From the NCBI GenBank assembly GCA_036346255.1, contig CM070628.1, forward strand, positions 4,665,840-4,729,839: a DNA stretch of 64,000 bases, read 5' to 3'. The translations under genes and the position numbers were made by a program. This stretch comes from Ampelocalamus luodianensis (lineage: Eukaryota > Streptophyta > Magnoliopsida > Poales > Poaceae). The notes below the pieces were generated by a model that did no database searches, was not told the origin of the DNA, and worked only from the letters and a program-made list of their open reading frames with translations. Shown here piece by piece: positions 10,926 to 22,978 of this stretch. How positions within the stretch are numbered: position 1 is the stretch's first letter; the number at the start of each line of letters is the position of its first letter.

Positions 10926-12495
10926 TGTTGTATTTTTTAGGGCTATTTGGTAATTTCTCAATTAGAGAAAAGAAGAAATGGAAAAAGAAAAAGAAAAAGA
11001 AAATAGAAAAATAGAAGGTGGGATCCACCTGTCATTGAGAAAGAGGAGAAGATAAGGTTGGAGACTTGGTCTCCAACCCTACCACAGAGGCATGTGGCAT
11101 GGGGGGCTCTCCCCTCGCTAATGGCGGCAGGTGGAGCGGCCTGGGTGCTTTTTGCACTGACCGTTGGCAGCGGCAGCGTGGCCTTCCTCTCCTCCTCCTC
11201 TTCTTAAGGCGGCTCCCTTCTTCTTCTTTCTTTACCCTGGTACACAGTGAGCTCCCCCCCCTTTGGTTCTTCCTCTCTTCCAATTTGGTTTCAGTTTTGG
11301 GCGATGGGTGCTACTGCACCGCCGTGGTTGGTCACGACACCGTCGGCAGTGAGGTTCGACTCCTCCTCCTCCTTGCACACCACTGTTCGTTTCTTGCGCC
11401 ATCTCCCTATTGAGGTTGCGGTGAGGAAATTAAGGTGTTGCACCATTGGGGATTGGACCCGGCTAGCTCTTGTTTGATTTGGGAGTGAACACTTCGGATC
11501 AATGGTGATTACTTGCTCCTAGGGTGCATTCGGTTGGTGCATCCATGATTGGTTCTTGTGTGACAATCTCTTGTACCTCGGCCTCATATTTTTGGTGCGT
11601 CCTAAACCGTGAATTGGCATTGTATCTCTGACGATATCGTCCGTTTTTCACGGCACAACAGGGTGATTGGTTTTATGAGTTAGCGCCTTCGGTGTTCCTT
11701 GCCCGGTTACTTCTTAGTGGCTTTGAGTGCCATCTGTACCATAAGTTTGCTCCTACTGTTTTGCATTACTTTGCTTAGTATGTCATGCTAGTAGAAGCTT
11801 CAAATTGTGTTGTCTTGGTTAATCTAGCACTAAGAGATTTTGCTTAGTAATGTTGTGGGATCAGTTCATGCTCGCTGAAGATTCTGTCATATGTGAAATT
11901 GGATTGACAACGTCGATTATAAATCAGACTTGAGCTAGTTGTTTGTATACTATTGTTGATTCATCTCTAGTGTTTCGACTTTAAGTGGTTCAGTTGCTTG
12001 TGTAACTGATTGAACCTGGTCATTTGTGATTTGCATGATCTTTCTGTTGGTCGAAAGGTTTAAGTGATGTTACTGTGATCTCATTTTTGCACTGTGAGAT
12101 AATTGTTCCTCTGTACACTGAAAGTATTAATTGTTATTTGTTACTTATAAGATAATTCAATACCATATATTTGTAAGGCATTTATTTGGGCTCAAAGTCT
12201 AATTTATTATTGTCATATCTAATTAGCGAAGAGTATTCACAAAAGTGGGAAGGATGCCAAGATTTGATCTTAAGCAGCCCGGCATTTGAGAGCAAATATA
12301 AACAACTAAATTGAGTATTGTGTTGACTTGGTATGTTTTTAAGTTCTATCTTTTGAGCATATTATCCTATTTAATTGACATAAATAGATTACATGTCTGT
12401 ATGTCTTTTATATGCTACTGGAAATATGCATTAATTATCATAATTAATGCTAAAATTATTTCTAAATATTTATTAAAACTGTTAATTTTACGGCA
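10926..12495 (+). repeat. right LTR of copia element 1
   Basis: 1,570 bp, beginning TGTTGTATT and ending TTTTACGGCA. It lies only 266 bp before the start codon of the kinase gene at 12762, so any transcription from this LTR would run into that gene. Confidence 0.88.
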
Positions 12496-14381
12496 AGCCA
12501 TTGCTATCGCGGAGAGAATCGGATAGAGGCGGTGAAGAGAGAAAAGTAAGCCATCACCGAAAGCGCAGCTGCGAGGCTGTTCTCCGCTGTTACGTCTCGT
12601 CTCTCTCTTTCCACCCGTCTTCCTCCTCTCCTCTAGTCCAACAAGTCCTGTCCCCCACCCCCACCAGTCCACCACCCCACCATTCCTCGGTCCTCCCCCT
12701 CTCAACAACTCCTCCGCTCTCCATTCCCACCGGAAGGGAGGCCACGGGCGCGCGGGCTCCGATGCACCCCAAGCTCTCGCGGGTCGCCCACAGGCTCCTC
12801 TGCTGCGGCAGGGCCGCCTCCGGGGAGGATTTGTAAGTGGCACGCTTTCCTGGCCGCCTGGCCGCGTTACTTCTCCCCACTTTTGCGTTCTTGGGCTTGC
12901 TGGGTCGGTGCCGGTGCGCGGAATTCGGCGCGTGAGGTGAGCCGCGAGATTGGTGTACGCGTTTGGCGTTCGCTCTTAGCCAGGGTGGGAATTTCGCGTG
13001 CCCGCTTGCTTGGTTCTTGGGTGGTTTTGATTAGATGATACAGGATGCCATCTAGAACGCCCCGGGTCAGGTGATTTTGTTGGATGCTGACAGGTTGGTG
13101 CCAAAAGGCGGCTGCTTGGTGTTCAATCTGATGGGGAAGAAGATGCATCTTGGTTCGGTTTGCGAACCGGTTTGTAGAAGCGATGGCGTTAGCAGCGAAA
13201 TTAGTGGTGGTTTGTGTGCTACAATTTACAGTTTTGGGTGGCAATCTCCTGTTGGGGAAGGTCTAAACATGTCATGTTAGTTTGGTATTTGAGGATGCAT
13301 CTGTCTCTTCTAAGCTCTCGTCTCTGTGTGTTGTTAATCTTTTCACAAATGGTGTCACAGACTGAAGGGAACTGTATAGTGTTCACATCTAGACATAGAA
13401 TGAAATGGCGTGTTTTGGTTTGGTTTTGATGCATCATCCTAACATGCGTGCTTGAGTTTCTATGCTTGGATTAGGCGAAATTGTTTTAGGAGCAGAAGTG
13501 AATGGGTATCAATTGAAGGGGAAAGAACTTGAACGTCTATGTTTCTATACTTGGAAAGTTCATTGGTGGTAGATCATCATGTATTTCATGGCTTTGGTTT
13601 TGTCAGGACCGATGAGGGGAGTGGATCGCTGAGGTGGGTATTCTCATTGAGGGAGCTTCGCTCAGCGACAAATAGCTTCAATTACGATAACAAGATCGGA
13701 GAAGGGCCGCTCGGGAGTGTCTATTGGGGACAAGTTTGGGATGGTTCTCAGGTTTCTGCTCATCCATTTTATCTATTTCCCATGTTGAGAATTAAAATTT
13801 CGACTGTCGCTTTTAGGTTTCTTGCTTTCTAGTTGGGCCAGTCATCATTATTTTGCACCGTTGGGCAAATTCTATTGCTAGTTGTCTCACTAAACAACCA
13901 AGATTGCATAAGCACTGGGTAGGTAGGATATCTTTTCATAGGCAGGTCAACTTAGACTAAAGTTTGAAGATGAACTGGCTACAGGTTTGCAAATCTGCAT
14001 CTTGTAAGTACAAAATAATATACATTTCCACACATGCCTTGTCATGGCTGCAACTATGTGACATGTCTTATTTTTTAATGACTAAATGTGCAACCTACCT
14101 ATTAGCATATATTACATGGTACGTTATTTCCATCCCTTTATTGTTGGTCCCGCTTTACAGCAAAGCTTATTAACTAACTGACTTTTGCTGATCTTTTTGG
14201 ATGCAGATTGCTGTTAAGAAGTTGAAAAATGCAAAAAACGGGACAGAAATGGAATTTGCTTTAGATGTCGAGATTTTGGGAAGAGTAAGACACAAAAACC
14301 TCCTGAGTTTACGTGGGTACTGTGCTGATGGACCTGAACGCATTCTGGTGTATGACTATATGCCAAACTCAAGCCTTTATG

Positions 14382-14842
14382 TGTTAGATTGATCTCAGGG
14401 CATTTGGCTCAACGGCCAAATGCCCGCCTGCTGCTCGCGCTCGATCGGGCGCCACATTGGTGGTGGTGGGCCTGTCGCCGCCACATATAAAGAGGCGGGA
14501 AACAGCAGCGCACAGATGACAAGGTTGGTGTCCGCCGCTGCACTCCACCGACAAACCCTAGACCCGATCTAAGAGGCGCTCAATGACGGAAGCTCACCGC
14601 ATCGCCATCCGCCGCCAGGAGATCATCGCCGCTCGGGGAGACGCCGCAGTGAGACGCCGTTCCTCTTCCCGACCGCCATTGCCGTGCATGAGCCGCCGAC
14701 GCACCGTGATGGCCACCTCTTCTTCCTCTACCTCTGACTGTTAGTACTCTCTCCTCTCAGATCTCTCAAGAACACAAACCCTAAAAAAAAGGAACCCCGC
14801 TAGATCTAACCTAGGAGATCCTAAAGAAAACCTAACCTATCA
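14382..14842 (+). repeat. left LTR of copia element 2
   Basis: 461 bp, TG...CA. It contains CACATATAAAGAGG near 14483, a TATA-like promoter core. It is 14 bp shorter than its partner because of many short indels. Confidence 0.93.
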
Positions 14843-14843
14843 A

Positions 14844-14855
14844 TGGTATCAGAGC
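14844..14855 (+). other. primer-binding site of element 2
   Basis: TGGTATCAGAGC is one base past the LTR end. It matches the initiator-methionyl tRNA primer site usual in plant copia elements. Confidence 0.9.
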
Positions 14856-15989
14856 CTAATCTAGGCGTAGATCTAGACGGGAACAGATTAAACACCGCCG
14901 TCGGTTAACCGGCATGCGGAAAAGAAAGAACGAAGGATCTTCGGATCGAAAGAAAGAACGAAGAATCCCAACACTCGAAACGGCAAAAAGAAAGAAAAGG
15001 AAAGGGAGGATCGGCTTACGTGGCGCCACGCGCCTGATCAAGGCGCGCAGAGCCGCGCTGCGTCGCCGGTCATGGCCGCGACGCCTGATAGCCGCCGCGC
15101 CGCGGTCGTGCTGAGGAGCCGCAGCCGTCGCCGCTAGCGGTGGCGCCGCCGCCGCCGGCATCTTTTGGCCGCCGCGAAGCGACGGAAGCCCGCGCTGAGC
15201 CTCCCACCGCGGTCCGCCGCCCACGCCGCCGCTCCGCGCCTCCCGCCGCGCAAGACGCCGCCGCTCCGCGCCTCCGCCGCGAAGTCGCCGCCGCCGCCTA
15301 GATCCGTTTTCCGGAGAGCCGGTGAAATGGAGCTAGGTTTTTTGGGGTTAGGGTTTAAAGGGGCGGATTGTCCAGGCCGTCCGTCGCACGGACGGCCGAG
15401 ATCGAGCGAGGCAGGCCAGCGGAAGCGGCAGCCAAGGCTGTGAAGGTTTGGGCGCGTGGGAGAGAGAAAGGCCGCGGTTGGGCCGCGTGGGCAAATTGGC
15501 TAAATGCACAGTAAATCTGAGAAAAGAGTTTTAATGTTTTTGAAGCTTTTATATGTGAATTTGATTGAAATTTGATCCAAAATCTCTGTAAATTTTTAAG
15601 TTTAAAATTTGATCCAGAGATTAAAAGTTCTGTGATATTGCTTCGAATAATGAATTATTTTAGAATAATTACGATTTCATTGCAAAAGTTAATATTGATT
15701 GTTTTTCATTATTAAATTCGAACCAACGGAGAATTTAATTTTGGAAAAATAAAGATAATTTCGAGATAATTATGATATTGTTATTTTCGACCAACGTTGA
15801 TAATAACAAGATTATAATTTTTAATTGATGTTTTTATGTGTTATTTCTATTTACGCTCAACGGTGATGTAGATTTAATGCATAGATAAAATTGCTTTAAA
15901 TTGTATGTCGATTTTTGACCAACGTTGGAAATAAGACATATAATTTTGCTGTTATGTTCTCACTTTACTTGAACTATTTTTCAGGCGGA

Positions 15990-18900
15990 TACAACTTGAT
16001 GAGTTGTATCAGAGAGATCCCCACTCTCAAAGGAGATAATTATGGAGAGTGGAAGAAAAAGATAGACTTAGCGTTTATCTTGGTGAGGTGGACTGGTCCT
16101 CACTACAAGACGTCCCACCGAGCCTATAGCACCGGTGAGGGATCAAAATGAGGATGATCTCGCTTGGCGTAAAAGACAGAGAGATCATGCTCCTTACGGA
16201 TGTCTTATGACCTTGAGCATAAGAATGGACCACAGCCAACAAGAAATGTTTGGCTGTGATAAAGAACACGATTGAGCCTGCAATTGTTGGCTCAATCGCA
16301 GAGTGTGACACTGTCACAGAGTACCTTGAGAAAATAAAGAGTCGCCATCGGCTCTTCAAAGACATACGCTACGGTGATTAAGCGACTTGATGAAAGGTAC
16401 TCAAGCGGTGGCATAAGAGAGCACATATCGAGGATGAGCAACCGGCATCCAAGCTTAAACCAATGGATTTGGCTCTCAAGGATGAGTTCCTTATTCACTT
16501 GATTTTTGCTTCCTTGCTGTAAAAGTTTGACACCTTTGTTGTCAATTACAATATGCACTCCAGAAATGGGACTTAGAAAATGCATAGCTATGTGTGTGCA
16601 AGAGGAGGAAAGATTTAAATCCTCACATGGTGGTTCTATCAACTATGTGAAGGACAACAAGAAAAAGAACTTCAACAAGAATTCTCCTCAAAGAACAAGG
16701 GAAAAGCCTCGTCCATCACCTCAACAGAATAAGTTTTCGTGAGACAAAGATCGGTGTCTTCATTGCAAGAAAAGGGACATTACAAGAAAGATTGTCCGAT
16801 TTCTTGAAAATGATTATGTCAAAGAAAGGTGAGAACATTATTACCTTCATAAATGAGTCCTCAGATGTACAATATTCAAAATCTACTTGGTGGATTGATT
16901 CGGTGCAACTGTTCATGTTGCCAATAATATCTGAGGATTCCGTTCGACGAGGAATACGCAAAGAAAAGAAAGATGCATTAAAGTCGCAAATGGAGTCCAA
17001 GTGAAGTTGAAGTCATGGCGATCTTTCATTAGAGCTAGTGATGGCTTCACTCTTTTACTTAGAGATGTTCTTTATGTTCCTCTTTACAGAGGAATTTGAT
17101 TAGTGTTTCATGTTTGGACAATGATGGATATGATTGTCATTTTGGAAATGGCAAGTGTGAAATAATGTTTAATAAAGAATGTGTTGGTCTTGCCATCTTA
17201 CAAAATGAGCTTTATTTGTTATCACTATGTGATGATGTGCATGTCGTATGCGATAATGGGAACGTCGCGTGCAGAAAGTAAATGAATCTCGCTCACAATT
17301 TAAACAGAAAACGAAAGAGAACTCTAGATGCGTCGTCGAAATTATGGCATCGCTGCTTAGGCCATATTTCGAGGGAGAATAGAAAGACTAGTTAAGAATG
17401 ATATTCTTCCTCCATTAGAGTTCTCGGACTTAGAACAATGCAGAGAATGCATTAAAGGAAAATATGTAAAGAAAATTAAGAAAGACGCCAAAAGAAGCAC
17501 AGAATTCTACAAATTATTCACACAGACATTTGTGGTCCTTTTCCGTGAAAAGTGTGGATGGATATGACTCGTTCATAACATTCACGGATGATTACTCCGT
17601 TATGGATATATTTATCCAATCAAAGAAAGAAATGAAGCCTTGGATAAATTCAAGATATTTAAGGTGAAGTTGAAAACCAACACGATTTAAAGATTAAGAT
17701 AGTCCGATCGATGCGCGGGAGTACTACGATCGACATACCCATATGGACAAGTTCCCTGGACCTTTGCAAGGTTTTTACAGAAAATGGTATAGTAGCCCAA
17801 GATTCTACAGGCGAACCTCACAAAATGGAGTAGCTGAAAGACGCAACCGTACCCTAATGGATATGGTGCGAAGCATGATGAGCTATTCCACACTGCCATT
17901 GAGTCTATGGATGGAGGCGTTGAAAACCGCCATTCATATTCTCAACAGAGTGCCTAGTAAGTCGGTACCCAAAACACCGTACGAGTTGTGGACAGGAAGA
18001 GTTCCCTCACTAAACCACTTATGAGTTTGGGGGAGTCCTGCTGAGGCTAAAGTATTTAACCCAAACCTTGGGAAGCTTGATCCCAAAACAGTAAGTTGCC
18101 ATTTCATTGGCTACCCTGAAAAGTCAAAAGGTTTTCGTTTCTACCGTCCCGCAGATATACAAAGTTTGTAGAAACGAGACACGCTGTCTTCTTAGAGGAT
18201 GAAATGATGAGAGGAAGTATGGTAGCTCGTGAGATTGACCTTGAAGAGAAGCGGGTGTATGCACCCGCTCCGATGATTCAAGAGCCATTCTTCACACTAC
18301 CATCGTCGCTACACCGACGGTGCAAGACAACTGTGGTGCCAAGACTGTCATTGTTCCTCCCGTGGCAACAATGAATGAGAATGAGGAACTGTTCTTCAGA
18401 TCCTATAGAACCCATTGCCACAGATGAGGAGCAACAGCGACCTCAAGCAGAAGATGTACCAAATGAGGAGGCCCTAGGAGGTCTCAAAGAGTAAGAAGAT
18501 CGGCTATTTCGATGATTATCGATTTATCATACAGAGGAATTTCAAATGGAGGATGATCCCACCTCATTTGAAGAAGCCATGAAGCGAAAATTCTCAAAAT
18601 GGCTTGAGGCCATGGAAGAGGAGATGAGGTCCATGAAGACTAATAAAGTCCGGGACTTGGAAAATATTCCTAAAGGAGCCAAAAAAGAGGGTCAGAAATG
18701 GGTCTACAAGACAAAGCTTGACTCCCAAGGAATGTAGAAAGATACAAAGCGCGACTTGTGGCAAAAGGCTTTACGCAAAGAGAAGGATTGATTACAATGA
18801 GACCTTTTCTCCGCCTCATGTAAAGATTCCTCGAATCATAATGGCATTAGTAGCACATTATGATTTAGAGTTACATCGATGGATGTAAAGACGGCATTTC

Positions 18901-20060
18901 TAAATGGGGATTTGGAGGAAAATGTTTACATGGCACAAGAAAGGTTTTGTCGTGGAAGGAAATGAAAGAATGGGATGCCGCTAAAGAAATCAATTTATGG
19001 TTAAAGCAAGCTTCAAGACAGTGGTACTTGAAGTTTGACAAGACAATAAGAAAATTTGGGTTTAAAGAAAATGTAGAGGACAACTGTGTTTATGCAAAGT
19101 TTAAAGATGGGAAGTTTATCTTCCTAATCTCAGTATGTGGATGATATCCTACTAGCTAGTAGTGATGTCATGCACTCTGGAAACAAAGAAGTTTTTGTCC
19201 TCAAACTTTGATATGAAAGATCTTGGTGAAGCTTCGTTCGTTCTAGGATCGAGATTCACCGGATAGAAACAAGGGATATTGGGATCACAAAAGGCATACA
19301 TAGAGAAAGTCTTAAAGAAATTTTGTATGCATAAATGTAGTCCTTCACCGCACCTATAGTCAAGGGCGACAGATATGGGGATTTTCAATGCCCCAGAACC
19401 AAGACGAGCTCGATCAAATGAAATCGGTTCCATATGCTTGGTGCTTAAGCTTGCGGTATGCTCAAGTGTGTACGCATACGACTTAGCGTTTGTTACGGGT
19501 TACTTGGCGATTCGAGCAATCTCGAATAGAACATTGAAATTGATAAAGAAAGTCTTGCGTTATTTGCAAGGAACAAAAGGCCTCATGATGACATACTGTA
19601 AGATCGATTCACTCCATATAGTGGGGTATCTGATTCGATTTTGCGGGAGATGATAGAAAGTCTACATCCGGATATGTGTTCACTCTCATTGGAGGAGCTA
19701 TATCATGGAAAAGCTCAAAGCAAACCGTCACTACATCGCCCACAATGTATGCCGAGTTTGTAGCATGTTATGAGGCTACGGGGCAGTGAAGCGGCTAAAG
19801 AAGTTCATACCGGTTTAAAAGTGGTTGACGACATCAATAGATCACTTAAGTTGTATCGCGATAATGAACCCGAGAACGTATGCCCACAACAATAAGTCAA
19901 GTGGTGTTGCCAAACACATTGACATAAAGTACTATGTTGTGAAAGATAAAGTTCGGATCAAATTATAAGTCTTGAGCATATAAGTACCGCAAAGATGTTA
20001 GCGGATCCGCTACTAAAGGCTTACCACCCAACGTGTTCGAGAACATGTAGCGGCATGGGT
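15990..20060 (+). pseudogene. copia gag-pol of element 2, full domain set but frameshifted
   Basis: Recognisable in order: gag from about 15996 (MSCIREIPTLKGDNYGEWKK), a CCHC zinc knuckle at about 16754-16797, the protease WWIDS motif near 16890, GAG-pre-integrase and integrase about 17330-18020 (SQNGVAERRNRTLMDMVRSM), reverse transcriptase about 18546-19440 with YVDD near 19134, and RNase H about 19480-20000. The protein-level signal is continuous, but single-base gains and losses move it between frames repeatedly. Few true nonsense substitutions are seen, which fits either very recent decay or consensus errors in the assembly. Confidence 0.88.
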
Positions 20061-20263
20061 TTAAGGAAAGCCTATGATTCTGGACTAAAAGATGGCCCAA
20101 AAGATTAAAGTAACTATTTCGTAAGCAGAGGTGTATTGTAATCGTTAAATCTATTGGCAATTGACCGTGACGATGAGACATGTTCTATGCACTAATCTGT
20201 GATGGAATGTGTAAAGGCAAAAGTAATTAAAGATAAAGTATAGATTGAGATCAAGGGGGAGAA

Positions 20264-20738
20264 TGTTAGATTGATCTCAGGGCATTTGGCTCAACGGCCA
20301 AATGCCCCGCCTGCTCGCGCATACGATCGGGCGCCCATTACAGTGGTGGGCCCTGTCGCGCGCCACATATAAAGAGGTGGGAAACAGGCGCACAGATGAC
20401 AAGGTTGGATCTGCGCGCGCACTCCACCGACAAACCCTAGACCCGATCTAGAGAGGCGCTCAGCCGACGGAAGCTCTACCGTACCGCCATCCGCCGCCAA
20501 GGAGATCACTGCCGCTCGGGAGACGCCGGCCGCCAGGGAGACGCCGTTCCTCTTCCCCGACCGTCGCTGCCCGTGCGCAGAGCTTCGCCGACGTACCCGT
20601 GATGGCCACCTCTTCTTCCTCTACCTCGGACGGTTAGTACCTCTCTCCCTCTCGGTATCTCTCAAGAACACAAACCCTAAAAAAAAGGAACCCCGCTAGA
20701 TCTAACCTAGGAGATCCTAAAGAAAACCTAACCTATCA
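20264..20738 (+). repeat. right LTR of copia element 2
   Basis: 475 bp, same ends as the left LTR and followed directly by TTATG and the rest of the kinase exon. Confidence 0.93.
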
Positions 20739-21560
20739 TTATGCACATCTCCATGGAACACATTCTGCGGAGTGCCTTCTTGACTGGCGGAGGAGAACAT
20801 TTATTGCCATTGGTGCTGCTCGGGCTATCGTGTTAGTAACATCCTCGTTATCTTTGTTAGCATAGCATAGATAACTCATTTATTTCCTTTCGATAAGCAG
20901 TACGACAGATGAAACTCATATGCGCTTCCTCACAGGTATCTTCACCACCATGCGACACCTCAGATAATCCATGGGAGCATCAAGGCCACGAATGTGCTAC
21001 TAGATTCAGATTTCCAGGCACACGTTGGTGACTTCGGTCTTATAAAGCTCATTCCAGATGGAACGGACCATGACAAGATAATCAGTGAAAACCAGCGAGG
21101 CTATCTTGCTCCTGAGTATATTATGTTTGGCAAACCTACAGCAGGTTGTGATGTCTATAGCTTTGGCATAGTACTGTTGGAGCTTACTAGTGGGAAAAAG
21201 CCAATAGAAAAATCAGGCTATGTCAAAATGTATGGGATTCAAAACTGGGTGCTCCCATTGGCAAAGGAGGGTAGATACGATGAAATTGCAGACTCAAAAC
21301 TCAACGACAAGTATTCCGAATCTGAATTAAAAAGAATGGTTCTGATTGGGCTAGCATGCACACACAGAGAACCTGAAAAGAGACCAACAATGCTTGAAGT
21401 TGTGTCCTTGCTGAAAGGTGAATCGAAAGAGATGCTTTTGAGGCTTGAAAATGACGAGTTGTTCAGGCCAGACTCGGCGGTGAGTTCCCACGGAATGTCA
21501 ACTCCAGAGGGGAGCTCAGACTGTGTGCCTAAGAACGATCAGGATTTGGTTGGGGTATGA

Positions 21561-22569
21561 CGGTTTGGTACCCTAGGCAATGATAGAATGCATATTTTGT
21601 GGGATTGGTGCTTGATCTGCTTGGTTTGACATGAAAGAAATGTACAGGCATTGTGTTGTTTATGAACCTCCCCCCCCCCCCCTCCCCCCTTTTGAGAGAG
21701 GGTGAGAGAGATATGAGATGGCTGTTATACATGGTGCTTTTTGTGTGCACTGGATAGAGGATTCATGTACTTCCCAGATGTTTGGGTGTGTTTGATCATG
21801 TTGTCCACATTAATTTCTTCTAGAATCACTCTGCTTTTGGTTGCATATATCTGAATGCATGTATCTAGATGATTGAATTGTGTTTTTAATTATCTATTGT
21901 GTCTTTGTGTCCCAACTTCCCTATGACAGTTTAACATGCTCTAGCAACTTTCCTGCCGTAGAAGAGGAAGGCCAGCAACATGTCGTGTTGCTCTTGCAGC
22001 CATTGTCATTTGCACGAGGACCTCGCTAATGAATACAATAATTAAACTACTAAGCGAGAACCCCACTGTGTTTTCGCTTTATATTGGAATTTCAGACGAC
22101 AACGCAAGCAGTCGTGCGGTCGTTGAAAAGCTTCCCTTCTGTTCAACCATGATGGCCCGGCCAATAAGACGAGCCAATACTCTTTTCTTGGCTGAAAGAA
22201 TGGAGAACTCGGAGGTTTGGAGATGCAGTCACCTAGTCCTACACCCAAAACTACTCCACTACGACCATGTTTGCCAAAAGATTTGCGCAATTCAGTTTTC
22301 AAGGAACACATATCTACGGCTCAAACTAAATACAGGCATCACTCATTGCACAGGGCTAAGAACATAACTTTTATTCCTCTGGTTCATAAAAACAAATCAT
22401 TTCAGAATGTGTATAGTCAAACTTTTATCACTAATAATTAGGACGACCTTGATGGCAGAGGAGAGCTTCCAGGCTCCCGCCCACATTCAAGCGCTGGCTC
22501 ACGTGAGGCGTCTCACAATGTTCTTCTTTATTGTAGCCAGAGGGGAAAATGTCCTAGCCACAAAAAAAA
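21561..22569. other. 3' flank of the kinase gene, with a poly-C tract
   Basis: Probably 3' UTR and intergenic DNA. A C13-T-C6 tract at 21670-21689 is followed by a GAGAGAG-rich stretch to about 21715. No further gene is recognised; the frames at 22029-22441 have no known domain. Confidence 0.5.
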
Positions 22570-22755
22570 CTAATAATTAGATTAGATACATAAAAATCAT
22601 ATGCGGAGATTCATCTCAAAAATACTATCATAATATTGTAATTTTATTGGATTTTACAAATATATTATAATAATAGTTAGTGATCAAAGTTGCATTTCGA
22701 AGACAGTATTGATGTCCAAAACGACTTGTTTTTTGTGAACTAAAGAGAGAATCTA
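22570..22755 (+). mobile_element. MITE-like dispersed repeat, copy c
   Basis: Same family as 1255-1446 and 4040-4233. It has AGATTCATCTCAAAAATACTA, AATATTGTAATTTTATTGGA, TAGTGATCAAAGTTGCATTTC, TGATGTCCAAAACGACTTG, and TTTTGTGAACTAAAGAGAGAA in that order. Confidence 0.55.
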
Positions 22756-22978
22756 CAAACTACAGTAGCATAGCTTCCGAGGGAAATCTTCACTGTTATC
22801 AAGGCGTGCACCTGTACAACACCCCGTCTTATGGGCAGGCTACAACAGAAGGTATACGGACAATACCACCTGTTGCGTCGAGTTACAGGTTGCCGATCTC
22901 CCTACTCTAAACAGAGCAAAGTTCGTTGCAGACTAGCTATGCAAAATTGCGCGTACATATGGGGGCGGGTCCTTGCGC

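Larger units (their letters stand above)
4981..12495 (+). mobile_element. copia LTR retrotransposon 1, old and decayed
   Basis: Two long direct repeats of about 1.57 kb bracket a degenerate gag-pol with the domain order gag, protease, integrase, reverse transcriptase, RNase H, which defines Ty1/copia. A purine tract GGTGGGGA at 10917-10924 sits directly before the right LTR. The flanking 5-mers GGCTA (4976-4980) and AGCCA (12496-12500) match at three of five positions and could be a decayed target duplication. Only 16 bp separate the left LTR from the gag start codon and I find no tRNA primer-binding site, so the leader looks deleted. Many substitutions between LTRs and many stops indicate an old, inactive copy. 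Confidence 0.88.
14382..20738 (+). mobile_element. copia LTR retrotransposon 2, inserted in kinase exon 3
   Basis: LTRs at 14382-14842 and 20264-20738 both run TGTTAGATTGATCTC...AACCTATCA. A perfect 5-bp target duplication TTATG flanks the element (14377-14381 and 20739-20743). The primer-binding site TGGTATCAGAGC (initiator tRNA-Met type) begins at 14844 and a purine tract AAGGGGGAGA ends just before the right LTR. The internal order gag, protease, integrase, RT, RNase H makes it copia. LTR differences are dominated by small indels in GC-rich parts, while the last ~75 bp are identical. Confidence 0.95.
12762..21560 (+). pseudogene. PTI1-like receptor-like cytoplasmic kinase, exon 3 split by a copia element
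   Basis: Exons are 12762-12832, 13607-13751, 14207-14381 continued at 20744-20831, and 20936-21560. All borders are GT..AG and phases agree; without the insertion the gene is 367 codons. Kinase landmarks are the glycine loop IGEGPLGSV (residues 54-62), AVK lysine at 76, HGSIKATN at 172-179, DFG at 192-194 and APE at 218-220. The C-terminal half (VLIGLACTHREPEKRPTM) resembles Arabidopsis At3g15890-type PTI1-like kinases. The HRD aspartate is replaced by serine 174, so it may lack normal catalysis. The inserted LTR ends translation after 133 codons. The remaining exons have no other stop or frameshift, so the break is probably recent. The gene's 5' flank is the LTR of copia element 1. Confidence 0.9.

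Noticed and set aside
14844..14855. TGGTATCAGAGC-type tRNA-like sequences (also 44723, 50075 complement)
   Set aside because: Only 12-13 bp, adjacent to LTRs; these are primer-binding sites and not tRNA genes.
12762..21560. Two separate kinase fragments (12.8-14.4 kb and 20.7-21.6 kb)
   Set aside because: The perfect TTATG duplication and exact codon continuation across the copia element show one gene.
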